A DNA stretch of 13,048 nucleotides from Moraxella lacunata (GCF_002027545.1 NZ_MXAN01000040.1:1-13048), one strand, 5' to 3'; counted from the stretch's first letter, positions 1 through 7,612 are shown. Numbers and translations: made by a program. The notes: generated by a model from the sequence alone, not told the origin.

Positions 1-1077
1 GTAGGTTTTTTGGAACGGTTTAACTATCATGCCAACCAACAAGTTAACAAAATCTCTAACTTCTTTGATATCTTTGGTTATCTAAGTGATGAGTATTATA
101 ATGTCAACTTATTGACCCAGCGATTGCAAGTTGCGACTGATGAAGAGAGACCCGAGGCAGTGGCAGCACTAAGAAAAAGTGTGGATGCGGTTGATGAGTA
201 CATGCGTCTTTATGAGACAGGCGGTGAGTACCAAGTTGAAGACAGAACGGTGCCTGTCGAAGTGCTCACGCACCCTGAGGATGTCCAAGCATTTAATGAA
301 TTAAAAGCATGGTGGATGGATTATAAACAGCGTCTAAATCCTGTGCTAGATGGCCAAGCGGACATCAATCCTGTGGCAAGACATATTTTTGATGAGTTTG
401 ACGAAAAAGTTTATGGTCCGGTGTCGGTGGTGTGGGACAATCAAACAGTCAGAGGCTTGGAATGGACAGCACTTGCCAGAAACGTGATGATGGCGGGCTT
501 TGTGCTGGCAGGTCTGTATTTTATTTGGTTTGTGTTTTATTTCTTGAAAAAACTGACCGCATCTGACCGTAACCTACAAATTGCCCGTCGCCAGACGACC
601 AACATCCTAGGCACGGTACAAGAGGGTTTGTTCTTGATTGACAAAAACTTTGTCATCTCGGATGCTCACTCTAAGAATCTAGAAGTCATCTTGAGGCGTA
701 AGGACATTGCAGGCATTACCTTGACCGAGCTGTTGCAAGGCATGGTAGGGCGTGATGATATTGAAGCAACCAAGCTGTTTGTTGAACAGCTTTATAATCC
801 TTGGGTGGTATCAGAGTTGATTGGGGATTTGAACCCACTACGACAAATCAAAGTAAACGTCATGAACGAGCAGGGAGATACGGTGGTCAAATACCTGTCG
901 TTTAGCTTCTTGCGTGTTCAAGAGAGCGACAACGATGAAGTCGAAGAAATCTTTGTGAGCGTTGTTGATGTGACCGACTCGGTATTACTTGAAAAAACTT
1001 TGGAGAGTGAAAAGGCGCAGCATGACCGTCAGATTGAGATGATTGGACACATCCTAAACGTCGTATCAACGTACTAA
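1..1077 (+). CDS. Membrane sensor histidine kinase, N-terminal part (frame-broken, 5' end outside window)
   Basis: This is the sensor half of a histidine kinase. The frame is open to the first base of the window, so the gene starts upstream; the TTG at 10 is probably internal. Counting from that TTG, residues 1-155 look extracytoplasmic and helical. Residues about 160-180 form a hydrophobic transmembrane helix, followed by KKL. Residues about 195-330 resemble a PAS domain (ILGTVQEGLFLID, then a ligand-pocket-like stretch). A short helical linker leads to the stop TAA at 1075-1077. The kinase half (Hpt and ATPase) continues 30 bases downstream in the -1 frame, and that frame is open across the gap, reading VLNQFINNTYERV before the next annotated start. 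The two parts were therefore almost certainly one gene. The ligand is not predictable. A second N-terminal transmembrane helix is expected upstream of the window. Confidence 0.75.
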   Translation, partial: VGFLERFNYHANQQVNKISNFFDIFGYLSDEYYNVNLLTQRLQVATDEERPEAVAALRKSVDAVDEYMRLYETGGEYQVEDRTVPVEVLTHPEDVQAFNELKAWWMDYKQRLNPVLDGQADINPVARHIFDEFDEKVYGPVSVVWDNQTVRGLEWTALARNVMMAGFVLAGLYFIWFVFYFLKKLTASDRNLQIARRQTTNILGTVQEGLFLIDKNFVISDAHSKNLEVILRRKDIAGITLTELLQGMVGRDDIEATKLFVEQLYNPWVVSELIGDLNPLRQIKVNVMNEQGDTVVKYLSFSFLRVQESDNDEVEEIFVSVVDVTDSVLLEKTLESEKAQHDRQIEMIGHILNVVSTY

Positions 1078-1106
1078 ATCAATTCATCAATAACACTTAT
1101 GAGCGT

Positions 1107-2033
1107 GTGAGTGAGATGAACGAGATTCTAAGAGTTGAAGGTCAGCTACATAACAAAGCCCAAGCCCTATTTAGAAAAATGCACAGTCTAAAAGGCGAAG
1201 CATCTGCCATTAAGATGGGTAGCTTTGTGCATCTTGCCGAGCAAGGCGAAGAGAATCTGGTGCTAATTCGCAATCAAAGCACGGTCTCAGGTCAGGACTT
1301 TTTGGGCTTTACGATTATTCTAAATGACATTTTGGATTTGAACCAATTTGTAGAAAAACTCTTGCAACGAATTAGCCGTGTGGCAAAAGAAATAGACAAA
1401 GATGATGTCGGGCAAAGCGTACAAAGTGTGATGACGCAGACAGATGACAAATCTGTCACTGTCGCCCCAAGTAGTCATTCGCTAGATTGGCAAAGCTACT
1501 TTGGTGATTATGCTCAGCAAATCGCCGAACGTCAAGGCAAAAAAGTTAAGGTAAACTTAACAGGTTTTGAAGATATTCAGATGACTGATAAGCTCAAAAA
1601 GTTCTGCCAAGATGTCGGCATTCAGCTACTTAAAAATGCCATCGCTCATGGTATCGAACGCCCAGAACAGCGTATTTTGGTGGGCAAAAGCGAGGTGGGG
1701 CAAATCACGCTAATGCTCCTAAAATATGGCAATCAGCTACGTATGAGTATTATCGATGACGGGGCAGGCGTGGATTTACAAAAACTGCGTCAAAAAGCCA
1801 TTGAGATGAATCTTATGAGTGCCGAACAAGCATCAAGCTTGCCCGACAGTCGTCTATACGCTATCATGTTCCGCTCAGGTGTCTCAACTGCCAATGGTGT
1901 CGATGAAGACAGTGGGCGTGGTGTGGGCATGGACATCGTGCGTGAGTGGGTCAAAGAAGTTAATGGTAAAATCAATGTCGAGAGTCAGCCAGGGCTAAAT
2001 ACAAAGATTGTCATCAACTTTGATGCACAGTAA
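1107..2033 (+). CDS. CheA-like Hpt plus HATPase domains, C-terminal part of the same kinase
   Basis: This is the catalytic half of the kinase begun upstream. From GTG 1107, the Hpt-type phosphoacceptor motif is MHSLKGEA with His26. The ATP-binding domain shows the N box around Asn177 (LLKNAIAHGIE), the G1 box DDGAGVD at 217-223, and the G2 box GRGVGMDIV at 270-278. These are CheA-type motifs. The protein ends just after the ATPase fold, so there is no CheW-like coupling domain, and no CheW or receptor gene is nearby. It is therefore a CheA-like kinase outside a chemotaxis cluster. GTG 1107 has no evident ribosome site and lies in the middle of conserved-looking coding sequence, so it is unlikely to be the true start. 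The real protein would fuse to the sensor part if one base is missing between 1050 and 1077. The likely partner is the response regulator at 2299. Confidence 0.8.
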   Translation: MSEMNEILRVEGQLHNKAQALFRKMHSLKGEASAIKMGSFVHLAEQGEENLVLIRNQSTVSGQDFLGFTIILNDILDLNQFVEKLLQRISRVAKEIDKDDVGQSVQSVMTQTDDKSVTVAPSSHSLDWQSYFGDYAQQIAERQGKKVKVNLTGFEDIQMTDKLKKFCQDVGIQLLKNAIAHGIERPEQRILVGKSEVGQITLMLLKYGNQLRMSIIDDGAGVDLQKLRQKAIEMNLMSAEQASSLPDSRLYAIMFRSGVSTANGVDEDSGRGVGMDIVREWVKEVNGKINVESQPGLNTKIVINFDAQ

Positions 2034-2042
2034 TATAAATAA

Positions 2043-2272
2043 AAACAGACCTGAGTGGGGCGTGCCTGCCTTTGATAACATTTTATTAAAATTTAATGAG
2101 AATTTTATAATTCAAATCAATTTTTGCATGAAAAATGGCTAAATCTTGTTTTTCATCGTCAAAAGCTTGTTTGATAGAATGACTATCAAACTTCACTTTT
2201 TCCTTGAAAAACGTGCGATTTTTCTCATTTTTCATTGCAAATACCAAAGGCGGACACGCCCCAGGTCTGTTT
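2043..2272. repeat. 230-bp imperfect palindrome with 28-bp inverted ends (MITE-like or long RNA hairpin)
   Basis: The gap between kinase and regulator is one large nested inverted repeat. The outer arms are 2043-2074 and 2245-2272. They match at 26 of 28 positions once a 4-base insertion (2054-2057) in the left arm is allowed, and both contain AAACAGACCTG and GGGCGTG. Inner arms also pair: about 2126-2157 (GCATGAAAAATG) with about 2207-2239 (CATTTTTCATTGC). The centre is a perfect 9-bp stem, 2169-2177 with 2183-2191 (GTTTGATAG and CTATCAAAC). The left side carries roughly 50 extra AT-rich bases (2075-2125), including TATAAT at 2106-2111, a possible -10 for the downstream regulator. No transposase ORF and no clear target-site duplication were seen. 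The structure fits a non-autonomous mobile repeat, or a long transcribed hairpin affecting regulator expression. The class is inferred; the inverted symmetry is seen directly. Confidence 0.75.
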
Positions 2273-2298
2273 GTGATTTTTAGATTTTGGAGTAAAGA

Positions 2299-2682
2299 AT
2301 GGCTTATCGTCTGATGATTGTTGATGATTCTAATATTATTCGTAACCGCATTGAGCGTTGTTTTGAGGGTAGTAGTATTGAGATTGTGGCGACCGCCAAT
2401 AATGGCGTGGATGCCGTATTAAAATTTGATGAATTTCGTCCTGATTTTATTACCATGGACTTGACCATGCCACAGATGGATGGACTTGAATGCATCAAGC
2501 GTATCGTGGGCAAAGGAACGGGCGTGAGTATTTTGGTTGTCTCGGCACTCTCTGACCGTATGACGGCACTACAAGCCTTGCAAGTCGGGGCAAGGGGCTT
2601 TATTTATAAGCCGTTTAATGACGAAGAGCTGATTGCAGGCATGCAACGCTTGATTGAACTTAGTGCCAAAGCTAAGAAATAA
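2299..2682 (+). CDS. CheY-like single-domain response regulator
   Basis: This 127-residue protein is a lone receiver domain. It has the acidic pair Asp9-Asp10 (MIVDDS), the phosphoacceptor Asp54 (DLTMPQMDG), the switch Ser82 (VVSALS) and the conserved Lys104 (YKPF). Such proteins are phosphorylated on the Asp by a histidine kinase and act by binding a partner. There is no DNA-binding or enzymatic output domain. The start ATG 2299 has a GGAG ribosome site at 2289-2292, six bases upstream. It lies downstream of a CheA-like kinase, which is its probable phosphodonor, but a 265-bp gap holding the palindrome separates them. It may therefore be separately or differentially expressed. The target is unknown. 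It resembles chemotaxis or motility regulators only by domain, and no flagellar or pilus genes lie in the window. Confidence 0.88.
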   Translation: MAYRLMIVDDSNIIRNRIERCFEGSSIEIVATANNGVDAVLKFDEFRPDFITMDLTMPQMDGLECIKRIVGKGTGVSILVVSALSDRMTALQALQVGARGFIYKPFNDEELIAGMQRLIELSAKAKK

Positions 2683-2701
2683 GTAAAATAAGTAGCCAGT
2701 T

Positions 2702-3229
2702 GTGAGTATCGGGGTCATTGTCGTCATCGTTGCCGTGCTGTTTGTGCTTGGCAACATCATGGGCTTAAAGCCAAAGATGAGTGAAGTGCGAGTGGGAGAC
2801 ATGCGAATGTTTGCCCGCAAGATAGACTTGCACCCCAAACTGGTTGCCATGCCCGATTGGTTAAAACAGCACAAAGAGAGCAGACAGGACAAACAGGTAG
2901 GTAATCACGGCATGATAGCCCAGTACACCGTCATCGATGACAGCTGGCAGTTGCCTGCCAAACGCCTGCTGTGGACGGGGGGCGACTGGCAAAACGAAGA
3001 TGGCGTGCCCGTCAGTGTGGGCATGCCCCCCGAGTCGCTACTGTCCTATATCCAAGGACTGACCACCAAAGCCAACAGCGTAACCATCTACTGGCATGAT
3101 GAAAAATACGCCAAAAGTTTTGCCATCAAAGACGAGCAAGCGATGGCAATCATGGAGCAGGATTTGCTCGCACTCAAAACTTTTTTACAAAGCGTGCAAA
3201 ATATCAATGCCCCAAAATCGCCCCACTAA
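2702..3229 (+). CDS. Unrecognised protein with N-terminal membrane anchor
   Basis: I do not recognise this 175-residue protein. It opens with one hydrophobic segment (residues about 3-20, IGVIVVIVAVLFVLGNIMGL) followed by KPK, so it is probably anchored in the inner membrane. The remainder looks soluble. A conserved-looking stretch, MSEVRVGDMRMFARK, comes just after the anchor, and a Trp-rich part (LLWTGGDWQ) lies mid-protein. The side of the membrane occupied by the soluble domain cannot be settled, though positive charge after the helix favours a cytoplasmic C-terminus. The start is GTG 2702, only 19 bases after the regulator stop and without a strong ribosome site, so it is probably translated from the same transcript. 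There is no catalytic motif to suggest a function. Confidence 0.65.
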   Translation: MSIGVIVVIVAVLFVLGNIMGLKPKMSEVRVGDMRMFARKIDLHPKLVAMPDWLKQHKESRQDKQVGNHGMIAQYTVIDDSWQLPAKRLLWTGGDWQNEDGVPVSVGMPPESLLSYIQGLTTKANSVTIYWHDEKYAKSFAIKDEQAMAIMEQDLLALKTFLQSVQNINAPKSPH

Positions 3230-3273
3230 GCGACCACTTGTGTATAAAATTGTTAAAATATTTTACTAAACTA

Positions 3274-3302
3274 TTGACAAAATGCCAAAGCCCCCTTATA
3301 AA
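3274..3302 (+). promoter_or_regulatory. Sigma70-type promoter of topA
   Basis: There is a perfect -35 box TTGACA at 3274-3279, a 17-base spacer and a -10 box TATAAA at 3297-3302 (five of six). Transcription would start near 3309, giving a leader of about 30 bases before ATG 3340. This is the best promoter in the window and would also drive the NYN-LOTUS gene. Confidence 0.75.
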
Positions 3303-3339
3303 GTGAACATTTTAACATTATAAGATAAATAGGCAACTC

Positions 3340-6027
3340 ATGGCACTTCCCAAAAAACCCAGCACACGCACCAAAAATACCGTCAAAGCCACAAAAGCAC
3401 CCACCAAAAAAACGACCAAAACCGCCAAAGACGACATGGCGGACACCCCTGTGTCGGGCAAAGGCAAAGCCCTAGTTATCGTGGAATCCCCTGCCAAAGC
3501 CAAAACCATTAACAAATATCTAGGCTCGGGCTATATCGTGCGTTCTAGCGTGGGTCATGTGCGTGATTTGCCTGTGTCGGGGACGGGCAAAGCCGAAAAA
3601 GCGGACGAGTCGGGACTGTCTCGTGAGCAAAAGGCGTATAACGCTCTGGTTCGCCGTATGGGGGTCAATCCTGAAAATGGCTGGCAGGCTCATTATGAGA
3701 TTTTGCCCAACAAAACCAAAGTCATCAAAGAGTTAAAAGCCCTTGCCAAAGAGGCTGATACCATTTATCTGGCAACGGACCTAGACCGTGAGGGAGAGGC
3801 GATTGCGTGGCATTTAAAGGAAGTCATCGGCGGAGCGGACAGCAAATACAGCCGTGTGGTGTTTAACGAGATTACCAAATCCGCCATTACCGAAGCCTTT
3901 AAGCACCCCAGTAGCTTAAATTACGACCGTGTAAACGCCCAACAAGCTCGCCGTTTTCTTGACCGTGTGGTTGGTTTTATGGTGTCGCCCCTACTGTGGG
4001 CAAAGGTCGCTCGTGGCTTGTCGGCAGGGCGTGTGCAGTCGGTTGCCACTCGCCTTGTCGTAGAAAAAGAGCGTGAGATTCGTGCCTTTACGCCCACCGA
4101 ATATTGGCAAATTCATGCCGATACATTAAGCAGTTCAAAAGAAAACATTTATCTAGAAGCCGTCCGCCAAAATGGCAAAGAGTTAAGCCTTGCCAATGAG
4201 AAAGAAGCTATGGCGGTCGTTGATATTTTAAATAATAACCCCTTTATCGTGTCCGACCGTGAGCAAAAGCCCACCCAGTCCAAGCCGTCCGCTCCCTTTA
4301 TCACGTCCACCTTACAGCAGTCGGCAAGCACACGCCTTGGCTTTAACGTCAAAAAAACGATGATGCTCGCCCAACGCCTGTACGAAGCAGGCTATATCAC
4401 TTATATGCGTACCGACAGCACGTTTTTGAGTGCGGACGCTTTATCAAGTGTACGAACGTACATTGAAACTAATTACGGCAGTCAATACCTGCCAAAAAAT
4501 CCCAACGTCTATGGTAATAAACAAAACGCCCAAGAAGCCCACGAAGCCATTCGTCCGTCTGATGTGGCAGTCTTGTCCGCTCATCTAAAAGACATGGAGC
4601 GAGATGCCCAAAGGCTTTATGAGCTGATTTGGCGACAGTTTGTGGCGTGTCAAATGCCCCCTGCCCAGTACCTATCCATGACCTTGACCGTATCGTCTGG
4701 CAATGTGGAATTAAAGGCAAAAGGGCGTGTCATGACGTTTGACGGCTACACCAAAGCCCAGCCCCCTGCCAAAAGCGATGATGTGCTACTGCCCGATGTC
4801 AACGTGGGCGAGAGCTTGACGGTAAACGAGATTATCCCAAGCCAGCATTTTACCAAACCGCCAGCTCGTTATACCGAAGCCAGCCTTGTCAAAGAGCTTG
4901 AAAAACGTGGCATTGGGCGACCGTCTACCTATGCGTCTATCATCTCCACCATTCAAGAGCGTGGCTATGTCCGCACCGAAAACAAACGCCTATTTGCCGA
5001 AAAAATGGGCGACATTGTAACCGACCGCTTGACAGGCAGTTTCCCTGATTTAATGGATTACACTTTTACCGCCAATTTGGAAAACAAACTTGACCATGTG
5101 GCAGAGGGCGATGTGGATTATAAGGCAGTGCTGGATGAATTTTATGGCGATTTTAAGGGCAAATTAGAAACCGCCAAAGCCAAAGACGGCATGAAACCCA
5201 ACGACCCCACCGATGTCCCTGATGTGCATTGCGATTTGTGCGGTCGCCCCATGCAGATTCGTACAGGCGGTACGGGCGTGTTTTTGGGCTGTACAGGCTA
5301 TAACTTACCGCCAAAAGAACGCTGTAAAGGCACAAAAAATCTCATGGCGGTAGAAGCCTTTGCCAATCAGACGGCAGACGATGAGTCGGACGAGATTTTG
5401 TCGTTATTAGAAAAAAAGCGTTGCCCAAAATGCCACACGGCAATGGACGGCTATATCGTGGACGGTGGGTTAAAATTGCACGTTTGTGGTAATAACCCCG
5501 ATTGCGATGGGTATTTGCTAGAAAAAGGCGTGTTTGAAACCCACAAAGGCAATGACGCACCAACCATTGACTGCGACAAATGCGATGGGCAAATGGAGCT
5601 AAAAACGGGGCGGTTTGGGGCGTATTTTGCTTGCCAAAAATGCGACAACACCCGTAAAGTCCAAAAAGACGGACAACCTGCACCGCCACGCATGACGCCC
5701 ATTTTAATGCCACATTTACGTTCAGTACGGTTTGATGACCATTATATCTTGCGAGAAGGAGCGGCTGGGCTGTTTTTGGCAGCGAGCAAGTTCCCCAAAA
5801 TCCGTGAAACTCGTCCGCCCAAAGTGGCAGAATTGCAAGCCATACAAGGCGAGCTTGATCCCAAATTCCACTATCTACTATCCGCCCCCACAGCTGACAA
5901 TGACGGCAATCCGACCATATTACGTTGGTCTCGCAAAAATGCCGAGCAATATGTTGGCTCAGAAAAGGACGGTAAGGCGACCAAGTTTGCGTTGGTGTGG
6001 AGAGATGGGGCTTGGGTGAGTGAGTGA
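3340..6027 (+). CDS. topA: DNA topoisomerase I (type IA)
   Basis: This enzyme relaxes negative supercoils in the nucleoid by cutting and rejoining one strand through a 5'-phosphotyrosine. The Toprim domain has VESPAKAK with Glu49 and the acidic triad around DLDREGE (Asp147, Asp149, Glu151/153). The catalytic Tyr is Tyr355 in [10 protein letters not shown]. The cleavage-domain signature [10 protein letters not shown] is also present. Three C-terminal zinc-type clusters begin at Cys631, Cys695 and Cys745, and a basic tail follows, as in E. coli TopA (865 residues). Here the protein is 895 residues because a Lys/Thr/Ala-rich extension of about 42 residues precedes the usual start of the Toprim domain. 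An internal Met33 would shorten it by 32, but ATG 3340 has an AGG upstream and fits the promoter. It ends one base before the NYN gene, so the two are probably one operon. Confidence 0.97.
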   Translation: MALPKKPSTRTKNTVKATKAPTKKTTKTAKDDMADTPVSGKGKALVIVESPAKAKTINKYLGSGYIVRSSVGHVRDLPVSGTGKAEKADESGLSREQKAYNALVRRMGVNPENGWQAHYEILPNKTKVIKELKALAKEADTIYLATDLDREGEAIAWHLKEVIGGADSKYSRVVFNEITKSAITEAFKHPSSLNYDRVNAQQARRFLDRVVGFMVSPLLWAKVARGLSAGRVQSVATRLVVEKEREIRAFTPTEYWQIHADTLSSSKENIYLEAVRQNGKELSLANEKEAMAVVDILNNNPFIVSDREQKPTQSKPSAPFITSTLQQSASTRLGFNVKKTMMLAQRLYEAGYITYMRTDSTFLSADALSSVRTYIETNYGSQYLPKNPNVYGNKQNAQEAHEAIRPSDVAVLSAHLKDMERDAQRLYELIWRQFVACQMPPAQYLSMTLTVSSGNVELKAKGRVMTFDGYTKAQPPAKSDDVLLPDVNVGESLTVNEIIPSQHFTKPPARYTEASLVKELEKRGIGRPSTYASIISTIQERGYVRTENKRLFAEKMGDIVTDRLTGSFPDLMDYTFTANLENKLDHVAEGDVDYKAVLDEFYGDFKGKLETAKAKDGMKPNDPTDVPDVHCDLCGRPMQIRTGGTGVFLGCTGYNLPPKERCKGTKNLMAVEAFANQTADDESDEILSLLEKKRCPKCHTAMDGYIVDGGLKLHVCGNNPDCDGYLLEKGVFETHKGNDAPTIDCDKCDGQMELKTGRFGAYFACQKCDNTRKVQKDGQPAPPRMTPILMPHLRSVRFDDHYILREGAAGLFLAASKFPKIRETRPPKVAELQAIQGELDPKFHYLLSAPTADNDGNPTILRWSRKNAEQYVGSEKDGKATKFALVWRDGAWVSE

Positions 6028-6028
6028 T

Positions 6029-6658
6029 ATGAAAAAGTTGGCGGTACTCATTGATGCAGATAATACATCTCACAAGACCATAGGGCTTGTACTACAAGAG
6101 ATTGCCAAATATGGCGTGCCAATCGTCAAGCGTGTCTATGGCGATTGGAGTAGCGAGATTAATGAAAACGGCAAGCCAACCAATCGCCTACACGTTTGGC
6201 GTGATGTTTCGCTATCGCATGCCATTACACCCATTCAGCAGTTTGCCTACACCAAAGGCAAAGATGCCACGGACATGATGCTTATCATCAATGCCATGGA
6301 TTTGCTGTATGGCAATCAATTAGATGGCTTTTGTATTATATCAAGCGACAGTGATTTTACTCCGCTTGCCAGTCGTATTCGTGAAAGTGGCTTGACGGTT
6401 TATGGATTTGGCAAAACCCAAACACCAAGTGCTTTTATCAATGCGTGCGACAAATTTATTTATATAGAAAATCTAACTCAAAACTATGTGGAAAATGATA
6501 CCAATGAAATACTCGATAATAAGGAAAATTCATCACTACTGATAAAAAAAATAAAACAGCAGACAACGCAAATACACCGCCAAAAGACAGCACTAAACAA
6601 TCGTCTAGTGATATTAATCAAAAACCAACAACCATGCCTAATCAACAAGTTGAGGTAG
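6029..6658 (+). CDS. NYN (LabA/DUF88) domain protein, N-terminal part of a NYN-LOTUS protein
   Basis: Residues 1-150 form a NYN domain of the LabA/DUF88 type, a PIN-like fold known in RNA nucleases. It has acidic residues at LIDADN, KDATDMM and SSDSDFTPL, and the YGFGK motif near the end. This predicts metal-dependent RNA cleavage or RNA binding, but activity is not shown here. The start ATG 6029 is one base after the topA stop; a GTG at 6020 overlaps topA and is less likely. After residue about 172 the frame reads a Lys/Gln-rich tail to a stop at 6656-6658 that looks like out-of-frame sequence. The -1 frame instead gives a Pro/Ser/Thr-rich linker that runs into the LOTUS domains downstream. 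The switch point is the A8 run at 6544-6551. Restoring one A gives a single protein of about 361 residues ending at 7113. Confidence 0.85.
   Translation: MKKLAVLIDADNTSHKTIGLVLQEIAKYGVPIVKRVYGDWSSEINENGKPTNRLHVWRDVSLSHAITPIQQFAYTKGKDATDMMLIINAMDLLYGNQLDGFCIISSDSDFTPLASRIRESGLTVYGFGKTQTPSAFINACDKFIYIENLTQNYVENDTNEILDNKENSSLLIKKIKQQTTQIHRQKTALNNRLVILIKNQQPCLINKLR
6544..6551 (+). other. A8 homopolymer / A AAA AAA slippery site joining NYN and LOTUS reading frames
   Basis: In the NYN frame the codons are ATA AAA AAA ATA, which places a canonical A AAA AAA heptamer in the zero frame. A -1 slip gives K-K-N-K-T-A and continues without a stop through a linker into the LOTUS part. The same result follows if the run were A9. 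It could be a sequencing deletion, a phase-variable tract, or ribosomal or RNA polymerase slippage. Confidence 0.6.
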
Positions 6659-7113
6659 ACGAGCCAACTTTGCAACTTATTTATAAATCCATCAAAGATG
6701 TTGCGGATGATGATGGTTGGGCAAATTTATCTACGCTAGGCAATCACTTGGCAACCATTAAGCCTGATTTTGATACAAGAACTTATAGGCGTGCCAAACT
6801 ATCAGGATTATTGCAGGCATTAGATTTGTTTGAGATAAAACTAGAAGGTTCACAAAAATTTGTAAGGAAAAAACCCAGTTTCGCCAAGGTGCTAAAAATC
6901 GTTCATGATGTGATAATAGATTATCGTGGTTTAAATGAGTGGACTTCTATCAATCTTTTAGCAATTGAGATTGCTAAAAGAAACCCAGATTTGAATCCTA
7001 GAATTTTTGGCTATCAAAATATTCAAGAAATTATCAAAGCCATCGACAGTAAATATTTTGAATTAGATACAGATAAAACACAAATTAAACTGCTATCAAT
7101 AAAAGAGAAATAA
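6634..7113 (+). CDS. LOTUS/OST-HTH tandem domains, C-terminal part of the NYN-LOTUS protein
   Basis: Residues about 9-70 fit a LOTUS (OST-HTH) winged-helix domain: LIYKSIKDVADDDGWANLS, then LGNHL, then YRRAKLSGLLQ. A second related domain covers about 85-158 (LKIVHDVIIDYRGLNEWTS, then IFGYQNIQEII). LOTUS domains bind RNA, including G-rich and G-quadruplex RNA, and in bacteria are typically fused behind a NYN domain. ATG 6634 is only an internal Met of the linker: the frame is open upstream to at least the A8 run and no ribosome site is present. This part and the ORF at 6029 should be read as one gene. It lies downstream of topA with no internal promoter seen. Its cellular target is unknown. 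Confidence 0.75.
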   Translation: MPNQQVEVDEPTLQLIYKSIKDVADDDGWANLSTLGNHLATIKPDFDTRTYRRAKLSGLLQALDLFEIKLEGSQKFVRKKPSFAKVLKIVHDVIIDYRGLNEWTSINLLAIEIAKRNPDLNPRIFGYQNIQEIIKAIDSKYFELDTDKTQIKLLSIKEK

Positions 7114-7129
7114 TTGCAACAATATTACC

Positions 7130-7158
7130 TTGTATTTTATCCAATTTTTGCGTACAAT
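7130..7158 (+). promoter_or_regulatory. Promoter of the MliC-like lipoprotein gene
   Basis: A -35 box TTGTAT at 7130-7135 (four of six), a 17-base spacer and a -10 box TACAAT at 7153-7158 (five of six) lie upstream of ATG 7216. A start near 7165 leaves a leader of about 50 AT-rich bases that ends in a good TAAGGAG ribosome site at 7204-7210. Confidence 0.6.
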
Positions 7159-7215
7159 GGTTGAATTAATTTTTAATTTTCTTTTTTATTTTAACCACGC
7201 TTCTAAGGAGCTGTC

Positions 7216-7584
7216 ATGAAAAAACTTGCATTAGTACTAACGGCTGTTGCTCTTACACTAACAGGCTGTAACAATGCCAAAACACTTAACCAAACTGCCA
7301 CATCAGCGGTTGTTTTGCCAGATTATCAACCATTTTCCAAGGTTTTCTCGTGCGATAACGGCATGACCCCATCTTTATACTATCCCAATGACAACCAAGT
7401 TGAACTGACTTTGCAAGGTGCGACCACTACTCTAAATGCTGCAACGAGAGGGTCAGGCTCACGTTATGTGTCAAATACTGGCATCTTCGGTCATGGTGGC
7501 GAATGGCATGAAAAAGGCGACATGGCAATATTTAGTTATCCAGGCGTACACGGCACAGCTGAGGTAAGCTGTACTGCACAATAA
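7216..7584 (+). CDS. MliC-like lipoprotein, inhibitor of c-type lysozyme
   Basis: This 122-residue protein carries a lipoprotein signal peptide: a positive start MKK, a hydrophobic core and the lipobox LTGC with Cys18. The mature part resembles the MliC/PliC family. It has FSCDNG near residue 46, a beta-rich middle with V-E-L-T-L and T-T-L-N-A, the SGSRY variant of the family's SG-x-RY motif, a Trp followed by EKGD in place of W-x-KG-x-A, and a final Cys pairing candidate (VSCTAQ). Members bind host c-type lysozyme at the cell surface and protect peptidoglycan, which suits a mucosal organism. It has its own promoter, a strong ribosome site (TAAGGAG, 5 bases before ATG) and a terminator, so it is monocistronic. 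There is a Gly/His-rich insertion between RY and the Trp. Family assignment is from motif recall without alignment. Confidence 0.78.
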   Translation: MKKLALVLTAVALTLTGCNNAKTLNQTATSAVVLPDYQPFSKVFSCDNGMTPSLYYPNDNQVELTLQGATTTLNAATRGSGSRYVSNTGIFGHGGEWHEKGDMAIFSYPGVHGTAEVSCTAQ

Positions 7585-7612
7585 GGCACGCCCTAAGTTG
7601 TAAGATACCAAC

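Noticed and set aside
2034..2298. Insertion sequence between kinase and regulator
   Set aside because: No transposase or its remnant is present; the region is too short and is accounted for by the palindrome.
2299..2892. Minus-strand frames opposite the response regulator and the anchored protein
   Set aside because: They show no motifs, promoter or ribosome site and mirror strong coding on the plus strand.
6020..6031. GTG 6020 as start of the NYN protein
   Set aside because: It overlaps the topA stop, whereas ATG 6029 begins MKKLAVLIDADN at the usual start of the domain.
5342..6073. Long minus-strand open frame of 243 residues
   Set aside because: It lies wholly opposite the zinc-finger region of topA, is rich in Cys, Trp and His as expected for a shadow frame, and has no promoter or ribosome site.
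6484..6675. Separate small genes on either strand in the NYN-LOTUS junction
   Set aside because: The plus-strand -1 frame continues a single protein, and the minus-strand frame is a shadow without start signals.
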